This document shows positions 1 to 9,952 of a stretch of 59,166 bases of DNA, piece by piece (within the stretch, counting starts at the first letter, position 1; each line of letters begins with the position of its first letter). The stretch is from contig DATELY010000028.1 of assembly GCA_035276085.1 (NCBI GenBank), positions 1 to 59,166 on the forward strand, read 5' to 3'. Origin of the DNA: DATELY01 sp035276085. GTDB taxonomy: Bacteria; Pseudomonadota; Gammaproteobacteria; Steroidobacterales; Steroidobacteraceae. Below the pieces are notes generated by a model that saw only the letters and a program-made list of their open reading frames with translations, searched no databases and was not told the DNA's origin. Both the position numbers and the translations under genes were made by a program.

Positions 1-1203
1 GTAGAAGGCCGAGTGGACGTGATCCGGTGTCAGCGTCGTGGCGTTGTCGCGGTAGAGCTTCACGAGTGCCCGAGCGAGTTCCTGCGCATCGGCATGTGCG
101 GAGGCAAATTCATCCGCCTGGAATTCATGCTTGCGCGACCACCAGGAGCCGAGCGGTGTCAGGAAGAAGGTGAACGCGGGTAGCACGAGCATGAGCAACA
201 GCAACGCCGCGTGCGCAGAGGTTTCATTCACTCCCAATGCGGCGTAGAAGGATGGCCACTGCACCAATGCGCCGAGCAGCGCAAAGCCCGCAAAACCAAT
301 GATCAAAGACAGCACCAGGCGCTGACGGACATGATGCAGGCGGAAGTGTCCGAGCTCGTGCGCCAGCACGGCTTCGATCTCAGCGGGAGCCAGACGCTCC
401 ATCAACGTATCGAAGAACACGATGCGCTTGTTCTTCCCCAGGCCGGTGAAGTACGCATTGCCATGCGCGGAGCGCCGGGAGCCGTCAACGACGAAGATCC
501 CTTTCGAGGCGAATCCACAGCGCTGCAGCAGGTTCTCCACTCGCGTTTTCAAACTGGCATCGCTCAACGGACTGAACTTGTTGAACAACGGCGCAATGAA
601 GGTGGGATAGGCCCAGCTCACCAGCAGCGTGAATGCCGTCCACAGCAGCCATGCATAGACCCACCATAAGGGGCCGGCACGTTCCATCAGGTACAGAACG
701 GCGATGAGCAACGGTACGCCCAGCACCAGGCCCAGCAGCAAGCCCTTCAATAGATCGGAGATGAACAGTGCCGGGGTCGTGCGGTTGAAGCCGAATTTCG
801 CCTCCACACGGAACGTTCGCCAAATGGACAGCGGCAGGTCGATCAGGGCGGAGACCAGCATGAACGACAGAATCACCAGCACACCCCGCCAGAGCGGCGT
901 CGCCACGATTGCACTCCAATGAGTGTCGAGCCACTGAATGCCACCGCCGAGCGTAAATGCCAGTGCAATGAGCGCCGAGAGCACGGTGTCGATGCGACCG
1001 AGGCGCGTCAATTCGGCGGTGTAATCCGCTGCCTTTTGATGGGCATCCAGCGAGATGTGGTCTGCGAACGTGTGCGGTACTCGCGTGCGATGCTCCGCCA
1101 GCGAGCGCAGCTGACGTTGCGACAGCCAAAGGCGCACGGCCGTGCTGAGGCCGATGGCAAGCAGGAAAGCGACGGTCAGCGGATACATTAAGACTCGCGG
1201 CAT
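1..1203 (-). CDS. M48 family (Ste24-type) zinc metalloprotease, 3' end missing
   Basis: This is an integral-membrane peptidase of the M48/CAAX-prenyl-protease-1 type, expected to cut membrane or misfolded membrane proteins at the inner membrane. The window edge removes the C-terminus, leaving 401 codons. The zinc motif HELGH is at about residues 282-286. The downstream third-ligand region HEFQADEFA is visible before the edge. Several hydrophobic segments precede and follow the motif, as in Ste24 proteins rather than the shorter HtpX. The ATG at 1203 was chosen; a second in-frame ATG at 1188 is equally possible because neither has a strong ribosome binding site. It is divergent from orn. Confidence 0.88.
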   Translation of the reverse strand, partial: MPRVLMYPLTVAFLLAIGLSTAVRLWLSQRQLRSLAEHRTRVPHTFADHISLDAHQKAADYTAELTRLGRIDTVLSALIALAFTLGGGIQWLDTHWSAIVATPLWRGVLVILSFMLVSALIDLPLSIWRTFRVEAKFGFNRTTPALFISDLLKGLLLGLVLGVPLLIAVLYLMERAGPLWWVYAWLLWTAFTLLVSWAYPTFIAPLFNKFSPLSDASLKTRVENLLQRCGFASKGIFVVDGSRRSAHGNAYFTGLGKNKRIVFFDTLMERLAPAEIEAVLAHELGHFRLHHVRQRLVLSLIIGFAGFALLGALVQWPSFYAALGVNETSAHAALLLLMLVLPAFTFFLTPLGSWWSRKHEFQADEFASAHADAQELARALVKLYRDNATTLTPDHVHSAFY

Positions 1204-1291
1204 GGATGTCAGGTGGAATATGCGGCCTCGGTCGCGTCCAATTCAACTTCCGCTGTTATGATCAGGTGCCTCGAAGGATGCGGACAACACT

Positions 1292-1840
1292 GTGAGCTCG
1301 CTCGACCCCCTGCGGCTGATCTGGATCGATTTGGAGATGACGGGTCTGAAAACCGACTCCGATCACATCATCGAGATCGCCACCGTCGTCACCGACAAGG
1401 ATCTGAACACGCTGGCGGAAGGGCCGGTGCTCGCCATCCATCAGCCGGACCACGTGCTCGATGCGATGGACGACTGGAACCGCAAGCAGCACGCGTCGTC
1501 GGGCCTCGCTGCGCGTGTGCGCAGCAGTACGATTACGGCTGCGCGGGCAGAAAAAGAGACACTGGATTTCCTTGCGCAGTGGGTGCCACCGGGGACGTCG
1601 CCGATGTGCGGCAATTCGATCTGCCAGGACCGCCGCTTCCTCGCCCGGCAGATGCCCGCACTAGAGCGGTATTTTCATTACCGCAACCTCGATGTGAGCA
1701 CGCTCAAAGAATTGGCGCGACGCTGGTCGCCACAGATCATGAGCAGCTTTCAGAAGAGCTCCACGCACCTGGCGCTCGACGACATTCGCGATTCCATTCG
1801 CGAACTCGCGCATTACCGCACGCACTTCTTGCGGGCCTGA
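1292..1840 (+). CDS. orn: Oligoribonuclease
   Basis: This DEDDh 3'-5' exoribonuclease finishes RNA decay by hydrolysing two- to five-residue RNAs, including pGpG from c-di-GMP turnover. Asp13 and Glu15 lie in IDLEMTGL, and the segments CGNSICQDRRFL and LKELARRW are near-identical to the E. coli enzyme. The C-terminal active-site His/Asp pair sits in THLALDDIRDS. The length of 182 residues is normal. The start is GTG at 1292, with an AAGGA stretch upstream at 1274-1278; no upstream ATG fits the family N-terminus. It converges on ppsA. Confidence 0.96.
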   Translation: MSSLDPLRLIWIDLEMTGLKTDSDHIIEIATVVTDKDLNTLAEGPVLAIHQPDHVLDAMDDWNRKQHASSGLAARVRSSTITAARAEKETLDFLAQWVPPGTSPMCGNSICQDRRFLARQMPALERYFHYRNLDVSTLKELARRWSPQIMSSFQKSSTHLALDDIRDSIRELAHYRTHFLRA

Positions 1841-1885
1841 TCAGCCCTGGCAGCCTGTCCGACTTAGGATTGATCTGACCGGCTG

Positions 1886-4243
1886 CTAGGCCTTCTGTCC
1901 GGCGAGGAACAGCCACGTCTCAACCACGGTATCCGGGTTGAGCGACATGCTCTCGATGCCTTGCTCGACCAGCCAGCGCGCGAGCTCCGGATGATCGGAA
2001 GGACCCTGCCCGCAGATGCCAACGTATTTGCCGGCACGGCGACAGGCATCGATCGCCATCTTCAACAGCATCTTCACCGCGTCATCGCGTTCGTCGAAGG
2101 ACTTCGCCACGATCGCCGAATCGCGGTCCAATCCCAGCGTGAGCTGCGTCATGTCGTTCGAGCCGATCGACATGCCATCGAAGAACTGCAGGTACTGATC
2201 GGCCAGCAGCGCGTTCGTCGGCAGCTCACACATCATGATCACTTTGAGACCGTTCTCGCCGCGCTTGAGACCGTTTTCAGCCAGGAGCTCGGTGACCTGC
2301 TGCGCTTCTTTCAGCGTGCGTACGAACGGCACCATGACCTGCACATTCGTGAGCCCCATCTCCTCGCGCACGCGCTTCAGCGCGCGGCACTCCAGCTGGA
2401 AACACGGGCGGAACACTTCATCGACGTAGCGCGAGGCGCCGCGGAAGCCCAGCATCGGATTCTCTTCGTGCGGCTCGTACTGGCGCCCCGCGATGAGGTT
2501 GGCGTACTCGTTCGACTTGAAGTCCGACAAGCGCACGATGACCGGTTCGGGAGAGAATGCGGCCGCAATCGTGGCGACGCCTTCGCACAGCTTGTCGATA
2601 TAGAACTGCACCGGATCCGTGTGGCTCGCCATCTGGCGCCGGACCTGCGTCTGCAGGTCTTCGGAGAGCGTGTCGAATTCCAGCAAGGCGCGCGGATGCA
2701 CGCCGATCATCCGATTGATGATGAATTCGAGTCGCGCGAGTCCCACGCCTTTGTTCGGGATGCAGGCAAAGTCGAATGCACGATCGGGATTGCCGACGTT
2801 CATCATGATCTTCGTCGGAATGGCCGGCAGCGCATCGAGCTCGAGGGTTTTCTGCTCGAAGGGCAGGGCACCTTCGTAGATGAAGCCCGTATCGCCTTCT
2901 GCGCAGGACACCGTGACTTCAGTGCCTTCCTTGATCGTGTCCGTCGCATCACCGCAGCCCACGACGGCAGGAATGCCCAGCTCGCGAGCGATGATTGCCG
3001 CGTGACACGTGCGGCCGCCGCGATTTGTGACGATCGCCGCGGCCCGCTTCATCACCGGTTCCCAGTCCGGGTCGGTCATGTCGGCGACGAGCACGTCACC
3101 GCTCTGCACGCGAGTCATTTCCTTCACGTCGCGAATGATGCGCGCAGGACCGGCGCCGATGCGCTGACCGATCGAACGACCGGTCGTGAGAATCTTGGAC
3201 TTCCCCTTGAGCGCAAAGCGCTGCACCGTCCGTCCAGCGCGACTCTGCACGGTTTCCGGACGCGCCTGAAGGATGTAGATCTTGCCGGTTTCCCCATCTT
3301 TGCCCCACTCGATGTCCATGGGACAGCCGTAATGCTCTTCGATGATGAGTGCCTGGCGTGAGAGCGCCAGCACGTCGTCATCGGACAATGAGAAGCGCTG
3401 TCGCTCCTGTGTCGGTACATCGACTGTCACGGTGCGAGCGGCACCGCTCGTGCCGTACACCATCTTGATGGCTTTGCCGCCGAGCGTGCGACGCAGGATG
3501 GGATCCTTGCCTGCACGCAGTCCCGGCTTGTAGACGTAGAACTCGTCGGGGTTCACGGCGCCTTGCACGACCGTTTCACCCAGACCGTAAGAGGCCGTGA
3601 GGAACACGACATCGCGGAAACCGGAATCGGTGTCGAGCGTGAACATCACGCCGCTCGATCCGACGTCACTGCGAACCATGTATTGAATGCCGGCTGACAG
3701 CGCGACCTGATCGTGCGCGAACCCCTGGTGCACGCGATAGGCGATCGCGCGATCGTTGAACAGCGAGGCGAACACTTCATGGACACGCTTCAGCAGCTCT
3801 TCTTTGCCGCGTACGTTCAAAAAGGTTTCCTGCTGTCCGGCAAAGGACGCATCCGGAAGGTCCTCTGCGGTCGCGGAGGAGCGCACGGCGACGGCAATGT
3901 CACGCCCGCCGCTCATCTTGTCGAACGCTTCGAGCAGCTCCTTCTCCAAACGCGGTTGGAACGGCGTCGCCAGGATCCAGTTGCGGATACGCGTCCCGGT
4001 CTTCGTGAGCTGCGTGACGTCGTCCACGTCAAGCTGTGCGAGCTCGGCGGAGATCCTCTGAGCGAGTTCCTCGTGTTGGAGGAAGTCGCGATACGCCTGA
4101 GCGGTGGTGGCAAACCCACCCGGCACACTCACGCCCATCTTGGCGAGGTGGCTGATCATCTCGCCCAGCGACGAGTTCTTGCCGCCGACGGTCTCCACGT
4201 CATGCCGGCCCAGTTGCTCGAAGGGAATGATGTAGGCGGACAA
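1886..4243 (-). CDS. ppsA: Phosphoenolpyruvate synthase
   Basis: The enzyme makes PEP from pyruvate and ATP, giving AMP and phosphate, for gluconeogenesis. Its 785 residues contain the N-terminal ATP-grasp domain (GGKNSSLGEM near the start), the mobile phosphohistidine domain with GGRTCHAAIIARELG (catalytic His at about 414) and the C-terminal TIM-barrel PEP-binding domain ending in a CGQGPSDHPE-like active-site segment. It is divergent from ppsR, the regulator that phosphorylates the Thr in the TCH triad; this pairing is classical. The intergenic stretch 4244-4352 should hold both promoters. Confidence 0.97.
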   Translation of the reverse strand: MSAYIIPFEQLGRHDVETVGGKNSSLGEMISHLAKMGVSVPGGFATTAQAYRDFLQHEELAQRISAELAQLDVDDVTQLTKTGTRIRNWILATPFQPRLEKELLEAFDKMSGGRDIAVAVRSSATAEDLPDASFAGQQETFLNVRGKEELLKRVHEVFASLFNDRAIAYRVHQGFAHDQVALSAGIQYMVRSDVGSSGVMFTLDTDSGFRDVVFLTASYGLGETVVQGAVNPDEFYVYKPGLRAGKDPILRRTLGGKAIKMVYGTSGAARTVTVDVPTQERQRFSLSDDDVLALSRQALIIEEHYGCPMDIEWGKDGETGKIYILQARPETVQSRAGRTVQRFALKGKSKILTTGRSIGQRIGAGPARIIRDVKEMTRVQSGDVLVADMTDPDWEPVMKRAAAIVTNRGGRTCHAAIIARELGIPAVVGCGDATDTIKEGTEVTVSCAEGDTGFIYEGALPFEQKTLELDALPAIPTKIMMNVGNPDRAFDFACIPNKGVGLARLEFIINRMIGVHPRALLEFDTLSEDLQTQVRRQMASHTDPVQFYIDKLCEGVATIAAAFSPEPVIVRLSDFKSNEYANLIAGRQYEPHEENPMLGFRGASRYVDEVFRPCFQLECRALKRVREEMGLTNVQVMVPFVRTLKEAQQVTELLAENGLKRGENGLKVIMMCELPTNALLADQYLQFFDGMSIGSNDMTQLTLGLDRDSAIVAKSFDERDDAVKMLLKMAIDACRRAGKYVGICGQGPSDHPELARWLVEQGIESMSLNPDTVVETWLFLAGQKA

Positions 4244-4352
4244 GCTCGATCCTCTTGATCTAGTCGGCGACAGGATGAAAGACTGCTTGCGGAGTTTGCG
4301 TCATCGCGCACTCATTTACAGCGCGGCCTTGACCGGCGGCACCAGAGGGCAC

Positions 4353-5177
4353 ATGGAAAGACGAACGGTTTTTTTCGTTTCCGACCAGACCGGCGTGACA
4401 GCCGAGACGATGGGCCACAGTCTGCTGACGCAGTTCGACGGGCTCGCATTCAGGCAGGTGACTTTGCCATTTATCTCCACTGTTGACAAGGCAGAGGAGG
4501 CCGTCCGGAAGATCAATGCGACCGCTGAAATCGAGGGCTTGCGACCGGTCGTGTTCAGCACCCTCGTGCAGGAGGACATGCGCGAAATCGTGAAGCAGGC
4601 CAATGGATTGTTCCTCGACTTCTTCGACGCGTTCCTTGCCCCGCTCGAGCAGGAGTTGAAGGTGAAGTCATCGCGCGCCCAAGGCAAGGCGCATGGCATG
4701 GTGGACCTCGGCGCCTACACGCTGCGCATCAACGCGACCAATTTTGCGCTGGCCAACGATGATGGCGCCATCACGCGCGATTACGATCGTGCCGATCTGA
4801 TTCTGGTCGGCGTCTCGCGCAGTGGCAAGACGCCCACGTGCTTGTACATGGCGTTGCAGTACGGAATTTTCGCGGCGAATTATCCCTTTGCCGACGAGGA
4901 ATTCGAGACCGGCCGCTTGCCGCAGGCCCTCGTGAAGTACCAGAAGAAGCTCTACGGGTTGACGATCGTGCCGGAGCGCCTCCAGCAGATTCGAAACGAG
5001 CGACGGCCCAACAGTCGCTATGCCTCGCCCACGCAAGTGGCCTATGAATTGCGTGCTGCGACCGGGATCTTCGAACGTTACGACATTCCCTACATCAACA
5101 CGACGGAATGTTCCATCGAAGAGATTGCAAGTCGCATCCTGGATCGCACCGGCCTCGAACGACGACTGCGACCGTGA
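4353..5177 (+). CDS. ppsR: PEP synthase regulatory protein (bifunctional kinase/pyrophosphorylase, DUF299)
   Basis: This protein inactivates PpsA by ADP-dependent phosphorylation of the threonine next to the catalytic histidine and reactivates it by phosphate-dependent dephosphorylation. The start chosen is ATG 4353, with AGAGGG just upstream, giving 274 residues. The longer reading from 4275 adds a leader that does not look like the family. The P-loop GVSRSGKT is at about 153-160, and the N-terminus RTVFFVSDQTGVTAE is typical. Its place divergent to its substrate gene supports the call. Confidence 0.95.
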   Translation: MERRTVFFVSDQTGVTAETMGHSLLTQFDGLAFRQVTLPFISTVDKAEEAVRKINATAEIEGLRPVVFSTLVQEDMREIVKQANGLFLDFFDAFLAPLEQELKVKSSRAQGKAHGMVDLGAYTLRINATNFALANDDGAITRDYDRADLILVGVSRSGKTPTCLYMALQYGIFAANYPFADEEFETGRLPQALVKYQKKLYGLTIVPERLQQIRNERRPNSRYASPTQVAYELRAATGIFERYDIPYINTTECSIEEIASRILDRTGLERRLRP

Positions 5178-5245
5178 GACCGCGCACAGTTCTGGCATCG
5201 TGAGCGCCGAGATACGACAAAACGCTGTGCTATAGTCGAATCATC

Positions 5246-5704
5246 ATGGTGACGGCGTACCTATCAGACTCTTCATGCACGACAAGCTGGCGCGCAAAGC
5301 CCGCGAGCTTCGTCAGTCTCATGACGCTGTATGAGAGCAACTACATTCGCCTGAAATGGCTGGTGCGCGACATCGCAAGCATCGACGGCACACTGATCTC
5401 GCAAGTCCAAGGCGATTGCCCGTTGCATCTGCAGCTCGAAGAACACAGTCGCTATACCACGACGTTCAAATTGACCTACTTCTTCGATGATCCGGAGGGT
5501 CGCTACGCCGATCCCGATCTGGTCGTGCGTGTCTATCACGATGCGCATCTCGCCGAAGTACGCGCCTGCGCTCGTTGGCACCACCACGAAGTGTTGCGGT
5601 CGTTGCGGTCGCATTGCAACCATGAGCTCGATGATCGGTGGGCGCGAAACATGATGTTGAACAAATGGCTCGACTACTGCGTCGAGCGCGGCCATCGCTT
5701 CTAA
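5246..5704 (+). CDS. DUF1249 family protein (YqiB-like)
   Basis: This 152-residue protein of unknown function belongs to the YqiB/DUF1249 family. Recognisable family features are SLMTLYESNYIRLKWLV near residues 28-45, ARYTT-like text in the middle (here SRYTTTFKLTYFF), DLVVRVYHDAHLAEV and the C-terminal NKWLDYCVERGH. E. coli has the relative next to cpdA, but no cyclic-AMP phosphodiesterase is adjacent here. The region before SFVSLM is not obviously conserved, so the start at 5246 could be slightly too long. Confidence 0.8.
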   Translation: MVTAYLSDSSCTTSWRAKPASFVSLMTLYESNYIRLKWLVRDIASIDGTLISQVQGDCPLHLQLEEHSRYTTTFKLTYFFDDPEGRYADPDLVVRVYHDAHLAEVRACARWHHHEVLRSLRSHCNHELDDRWARNMMLNKWLDYCVERGHRF

Positions 5705-5765
5705 GGTTGCATGTTCCGGCCAGCAGCCCGCTTTGTGAGCTGCCCTTCTCGCAGCGCATCGGCGC

Positions 5766-6824
5766 ATGAGTATCTCTGACCGCTTCCCAGGTATTCGCCA
5801 GCTGCTTCCGGGTGCTCAGGCACCCCAGGAAGATGAACGTCTGTTGCAGCTGTATTGGAACCGCGCCGAGCTCAAGAAGGAGCTGTCGCGGCTGCAGAAG
5901 GAAAAGCTCACGCTGCAGGAGCGCTTGAAGAAACAAGAAGCGCTGACTGCCAGAGCCGATGCGATGTTGCTCGAACTGGAGCAACACCTGGGCGAGCCTG
6001 AAGTCGCCGTCCACGCGCTCGCCTACTTTCAGCTGCGTTCGCTGTGGCGGCTGGGGTGCGAGCGACTGCAACGCTTCTCGCAACACTTGCGGCAGCAGCA
6101 GGAAGATCGCGAGCGCCGCCGTCAGCAGATCGAATTCGATCAAAGCCGCCAGAGCAAGCTCGCGGATCTCGATCGCGCCTTGTTCGAAGCGCGCTCGACA
6201 GTCGATCTCCTGGAGGCGCAACTCAAACTGTCGCAAGCGCGCCTGGGATTGATGCGGGGATTCTGGAACTACTTCCGCCGCCGCAAGCTGTCGGAGGAAA
6301 TCGAGCGCGAACGTGAGCAGTGGGATGCTGCCGTGACTCGCGTGACGGATCTCTCGGACGACCGCGCAGACGTCGAGGCGCAGGCACCGCCGCCGTCCAG
6401 CGGTTTGTCCATCGATGGCAAGCGAGCAGTCAACACGGCAACGATCGCGTACGCACAGCAGTTGCTGACGCTGTTGATGGAAGGCGGCGTGGCACTCCTC
6501 GCCCGCGAAACCAACACGAAGCGTGTTTACGACGTGCGCTACGGCTCACGTGAGGAATGCGCACGGCTCATGAGCCACTTACGCACGCACGCGATGATTC
6601 TCAATGACGATGCCGATGACGTGACCGCGCTGAAGTCACGCACCGATGCGATCCGTGCACAAGCGATTTATCGCAGCGATGCGGATACCGTCCCGCTGAC
6701 TGATTCCATCGGTACAGTGCCGGGACCGACAGCACCGGTATCGGGCTTGGACACCATCGCGCGAGCGGGCATCAACGTGCTCGTCGATGATTACTGGGAC
6801 GTGTACTTGTGCCTGATGCAATGA
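5766..6824 (+). CDS. Hypothetical coiled-coil protein
   Basis: I do not recognise this 352-residue protein. Residues about 25-70 and 110-210 are rich in Glu, Lys, Arg, Gln and Leu with heptad-like spacing, which predicts long coiled coils. The middle carries a short hydrophobic RLGLMRGFWNYFRRRKLSEE segment that could be a hinge or membrane-surface helix. The C-terminal 140 residues look globular and end with DDYWDVYLCLMQ. There is no signal peptide and no clear membrane segment. The stop codon overlaps the first arm of a bidirectional terminator shared with the convergent prc gene. Confidence 0.7.
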   Translation: MSISDRFPGIRQLLPGAQAPQEDERLLQLYWNRAELKKELSRLQKEKLTLQERLKKQEALTARADAMLLELEQHLGEPEVAVHALAYFQLRSLWRLGCERLQRFSQHLRQQQEDRERRRQQIEFDQSRQSKLADLDRALFEARSTVDLLEAQLKLSQARLGLMRGFWNYFRRRKLSEEIEREREQWDAAVTRVTDLSDDRADVEAQAPPPSSGLSIDGKRAVNTATIAYAQQLLTLLMEGGVALLARETNTKRVYDVRYGSREECARLMSHLRTHAMILNDDADDVTALKSRTDAIRAQAIYRSDADTVPLTDSIGTVPGPTAPVSGLDTIARAGINVLVDDYWDVYLCLMQ

Positions 6825-6864
6825 GGCTGGGCCAGGGCTTGTTAATAGACCCTAGCCCGGCCTC
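6823..6864. terminator. Bidirectional terminator hairpin between convergent genes
   Basis: GAGGCTGGGC at 6823-6832 pairs with GCCCGGCCTC at 6855-6864, ten pairs with one T.G. The loop contains further complementary CAGGG/CCCTAG bases. A short T-containing tail follows on the plus strand. It lies exactly between the coiled-coil gene and prc, which are transcribed towards it. Confidence 0.7.
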
Positions 6865-6869
6865 TTGTC

Positions 6870-9044
6870 TCAGTTGATCGCGTGCGCCGTCTTCTCGTCC
6901 TTGAGTCGCGTCAGTATGGGCCCCGTCATATTCGTGAGGTCGGCCGTGATCTCCGCGGCTTCCGCGAGCACGGCATCGGGCGGCTCGGCACCATTCAGCT
7001 CCGTCATGGTATTCAGCGGTGCCAGTCCGCGGGCATGACGGCGCTCGTTCTCACGTGCCAGACGTTCTTTGTCCAACTGCTCACGCTCGGCGATGCGCTG
7101 CTTCAGATTGAGCGACAGCGTCTTCTGCGAGCGCAATCGCTCGAACGAGGCGAGATCCTCGACCAGTGAACGGAAGTCGGGGTCCTGGGTCACGCGGCGC
7201 TGGTGGGCTTGCTCCAATGCGCTGACCGTACGTGCCAATGACGTGTCGCGGCCGAAATCGACCGGACGGATGCGGTCCCAGGGCAGTGCGCTTTCGCGCG
7301 TGCTTTCACCGACTTCTTCCGTGCTGATCGCCGACGGCATCGTGATGTCCGGCTGGACGCCGCGATGCTGCGTGCTCTCGCCCGTTACGCGGTAATACTT
7401 GCCGATCGTCACCGTCAGCTGACCGAAGCCGGGATCCGGCCCCAGCGCATACCGGTCGAGCGGATACAGGTTCTGCACCGAGCCCTTGCCGTAGGTCTGC
7501 TGACCGACCACGATGCCGCGGCCGTAGTCTTGGATTGCCGCGGCGAAGATCTCCGACGCAGAAGCGCTGAAGCGATCGACGAGAACGACCAGCGGACCCG
7601 TCCAGGCTTCGCTCGGCTCAGGATCGTCGAGCACTTCGACGCGGCCACCCGTCTCGCGCAGCTGCACCACCGGGCCGCTTGGGATGAACAAGCCGGAGAG
7701 TGCGGTGGCTTCGGTGAGATGCCCGCCACCGTTGCCGCGCAGATCGATGATCAAGCCGTCCGCATGCTCTTGCTTGAGTTCGTCGATGAGCCGACGCACA
7801 TCGCGCGTGGTGCTGCGGTATTCCTTCTCTCCTGCGGCCTTGGCGTTGTAGTCCTGATAGAAGCTCGGCACATTGATGACGCCGATGGTCATCTCCTTGT
7901 CGCCGCGCTTCACTTTGCGCACTTCCTTCTGCGCGGCTTGTGCTTCCAGCGTCACTTTGTTGCGCGTGAGTTCGATGACCTTTTCCGGCGTTCCGGGCGC
8001 GGCACCCGCCGGCAGCACATTCAACCGTACGACCGTGCCGACCTTACCGCGGATCAACTGTACGACGTCATCCAAACGCCAGCCGATGACGTCCTGCGGC
8101 TTGCCTGTCTTGCCCTCGCCGACGGCGATGATGCGATCGTTCGCGTTGAGCTGGCCGCTCACGGCGGCAGGGCCACCGGGCAATACGTTCTGTACGGTGA
8201 CGTAGTCGTCCACGAGTTGCAGCGACGCACCGATGCCCTCGTACGAGAGGCTCATCTGGATGCGGTATTCCTCGGAGTTTCGCGGCGAGAAGTAGCTCGA
8301 GTGCGGGTCGAACACGTGTGCGAACGCGTTCATGAAGATCTCGAAGATGTCGTCGCTCGTGACTTGATCGTTGCGCTTCAGCACGCGTTCGTAGCGTTTG
8401 GCAAGCAAGTCTTTGGCCTCGGGCCAAGGCTTCTCGGTGAGCAGGAGAGACAAGGCGTCGTTCTTCACGCGACGGCGCCAGAGCTCGTTCAATTCCGCTT
8501 CGGTCTTTGCCCACGGTGCCTTCGTGCGGTCGAATTCGAAGGTTTCATCCACAGTGAAATCGGGCTCGGTCTTCAGCAGTTTGAGTGCGTACGCCACGCG
8601 TTCGCGATTACGCTGCTGGAAGCGGTTGAAGATGGCGAACACGGGTTCCAATTGCCCCGACATGACCGCGTCATCCAGTTGATAGCGCACCTTCTCGAAT
8701 TCCTGGATGTCGCTCGCGAGGAAATAGCTCTTGGAGCCGTCCAGCGCTTCGAGATAGCGATCGAGGACAAGATCCGACACCTGGTCATTGATGGGCGACT
8801 GGCGGTAGTGCGACCGCTCGATCACATTGCTGACCAGTTTGCTGACCTTGCGCTGGCGTTCGGTGGGTGCGAGGTCATGCGAGTCGACCGAGGCGATGGC
8901 CTGTGCGACAGGCGTCTGTGTCGTACCGGCGAGAAGAAAGCACACCCCGAGCAGGGCGGGAATGCTGAAGCGAAGGGCGAGCCGGGGTCGGCCTGAGCGC
9001 GAGGGCAGCGACGGGGCGGAAGTTGGCGTACGTTTCACTTTCAT
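6870..9044 (-). CDS. prc: Carboxy-terminal (tail-specific) processing protease Prc, S41 family
   Basis: This periplasmic serine protease degrades or trims proteins from their C-termini; it is also associated with cell-wall hydrolase turnover and tail-tagged substrates. The product is 724 residues, close to the large Prc/Tsp class. The N-terminus is a basic stretch followed by a hydrophobic segment ending in AQA, consistent with export. A PDZ domain follows around residues 240-330. The S41 core contains DRFSASASEIFAAA (catalytic Ser) and TYGKGSVQ (catalytic Lys). A lysine/arginine-rich DUF3340-type tail completes it. Confidence 0.95.
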   Translation of the reverse strand: MKVKRTPTSAPSLPSRSGRPRLALRFSIPALLGVCFLLAGTTQTPVAQAIASVDSHDLAPTERQRKVSKLVSNVIERSHYRQSPINDQVSDLVLDRYLEALDGSKSYFLASDIQEFEKVRYQLDDAVMSGQLEPVFAIFNRFQQRNRERVAYALKLLKTEPDFTVDETFEFDRTKAPWAKTEAELNELWRRRVKNDALSLLLTEKPWPEAKDLLAKRYERVLKRNDQVTSDDIFEIFMNAFAHVFDPHSSYFSPRNSEEYRIQMSLSYEGIGASLQLVDDYVTVQNVLPGGPAAVSGQLNANDRIIAVGEGKTGKPQDVIGWRLDDVVQLIRGKVGTVVRLNVLPAGAAPGTPEKVIELTRNKVTLEAQAAQKEVRKVKRGDKEMTIGVINVPSFYQDYNAKAAGEKEYRSTTRDVRRLIDELKQEHADGLIIDLRGNGGGHLTEATALSGLFIPSGPVVQLRETGGRVEVLDDPEPSEAWTGPLVVLVDRFSASASEIFAAAIQDYGRGIVVGQQTYGKGSVQNLYPLDRYALGPDPGFGQLTVTIGKYYRVTGESTQHRGVQPDITMPSAISTEEVGESTRESALPWDRIRPVDFGRDTSLARTVSALEQAHQRRVTQDPDFRSLVEDLASFERLRSQKTLSLNLKQRIAEREQLDKERLARENERRHARGLAPLNTMTELNGAEPPDAVLAEAAEITADLTNMTGPILTRLKDEKTAHAIN

Positions 9045-9185
9045 TCATCCTCTCGGGCACAGGCTGCAATCAATCGACGTGTCGGTGGGCCCCGTAATAA
9101 TGCGCAGCTTTCGTCGTAGGCTAGAAGCCCGCGGCTGACGGATCAAGTACGAACTCGCACATCTAACTCCTGGGGAGGCTGTCGG

Positions 9186-9473
9186 ATGCAACCACTTGGC
9201 GTACTCAATGCCATCGTCTTCGGCTCGGCGGCCGCGATCGCATTTGGCTTGGCCTCAGTGCTGTTCATTTTCCTGCTCTTGCAGGGAAAGCATTCGGAGC
9301 TGGCGACGGAGTTCATTCCCTTGCTTCGCAGCAGCCTACTCTTCACGACGCTGGCTGCCATCGCGGGTATCAGTCTGTACGCCTCGTTGAAGCGGCTACG
9401 GTGGCGTTGGATCGCCCAAGCAGTCATGTGGTTCACTGTGCTTGGGGTAGGGATGTTCTACTGGCCCACATGA
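9186..9473 (+). CDS. Small hypothetical membrane protein
   Basis: This 95-residue protein has three hydrophobic segments: about 5-33, 45-65 and 75-92. A purine-rich CTGGGGAGG site at 9171-9179 precedes the ATG. No family is recognised. It may be a conserved three-helix membrane protein of unknown role; its position between prc and small hypothetical genes gives no functional clue. Confidence 0.6.
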   Translation: MQPLGVLNAIVFGSAAAIAFGLASVLFIFLLLQGKHSELATEFIPLLRSSLLFTTLAAIAGISLYASLKRLRWRWIAQAVMWFTVLGVGMFYWPT

Positions 9474-9588
9474 GGTGGGCGACATGAGCAAAAGCCCCAA
9501 ACGAGGCTGCGGCCTGGCCGCAATCGGTGGGTTGCGCAGCAGGAGGCCTTCTACCCTGTAGGTAGTGGCACTGCGAGCACGATGCCGC

Positions 9589-9804
9589 TTACAGACGCGG
9601 CACCTTCTCCCAAGCATTCTGGCGCTTGAAAGCGCCGCTGTTATACGGATCGAACCCTTTGCCGTTCTTCGCGGGCGCAACGGCCGTCTGGGCTGCAGCC
9701 GGACGTACGGAGCGTTGCTGAGCTACCGGCGCGGGCGCCGCGCTTGGGAGGTCATCGGGCTGATCCTCGGCCGGCTTCCGCCAGCCGAACAGTTTGGCGA
9801 ACAC
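9589..9804 (-). CDS. Small hypothetical protein
   Basis: A 71-residue reading frame starting MFAKLFGWRKPAED, with a GGAAGGAGAAG ribosome-binding stretch just upstream on the minus strand (about 9807-9817). The centre is Ala/Pro-rich and low complexity; the end, GKGFDPYNSGAFKRQNAW, looks conserved rather than random. No function can be assigned. The good ribosome binding site is the main reason to believe it. Confidence 0.55.
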   Translation of the reverse strand: MFAKLFGWRKPAEDQPDDLPSAAPAPVAQQRSVRPAAAQTAVAPAKNGKGFDPYNSGAFKRQNAWEKVPRL

Positions 9805-9952
9805 TTTGCTTCTCCTTCCTACCGCACTAACTTGATCGCTCTCGGGATTCGATATCCCGTTGGAAGGAGAGCTTACCGGCTGACAAAAATGGTCACATGC
9901 TGCGTCGGCGAATTTGTGACAGCGATCACCAGATCAACGCTGGTGCATGCCT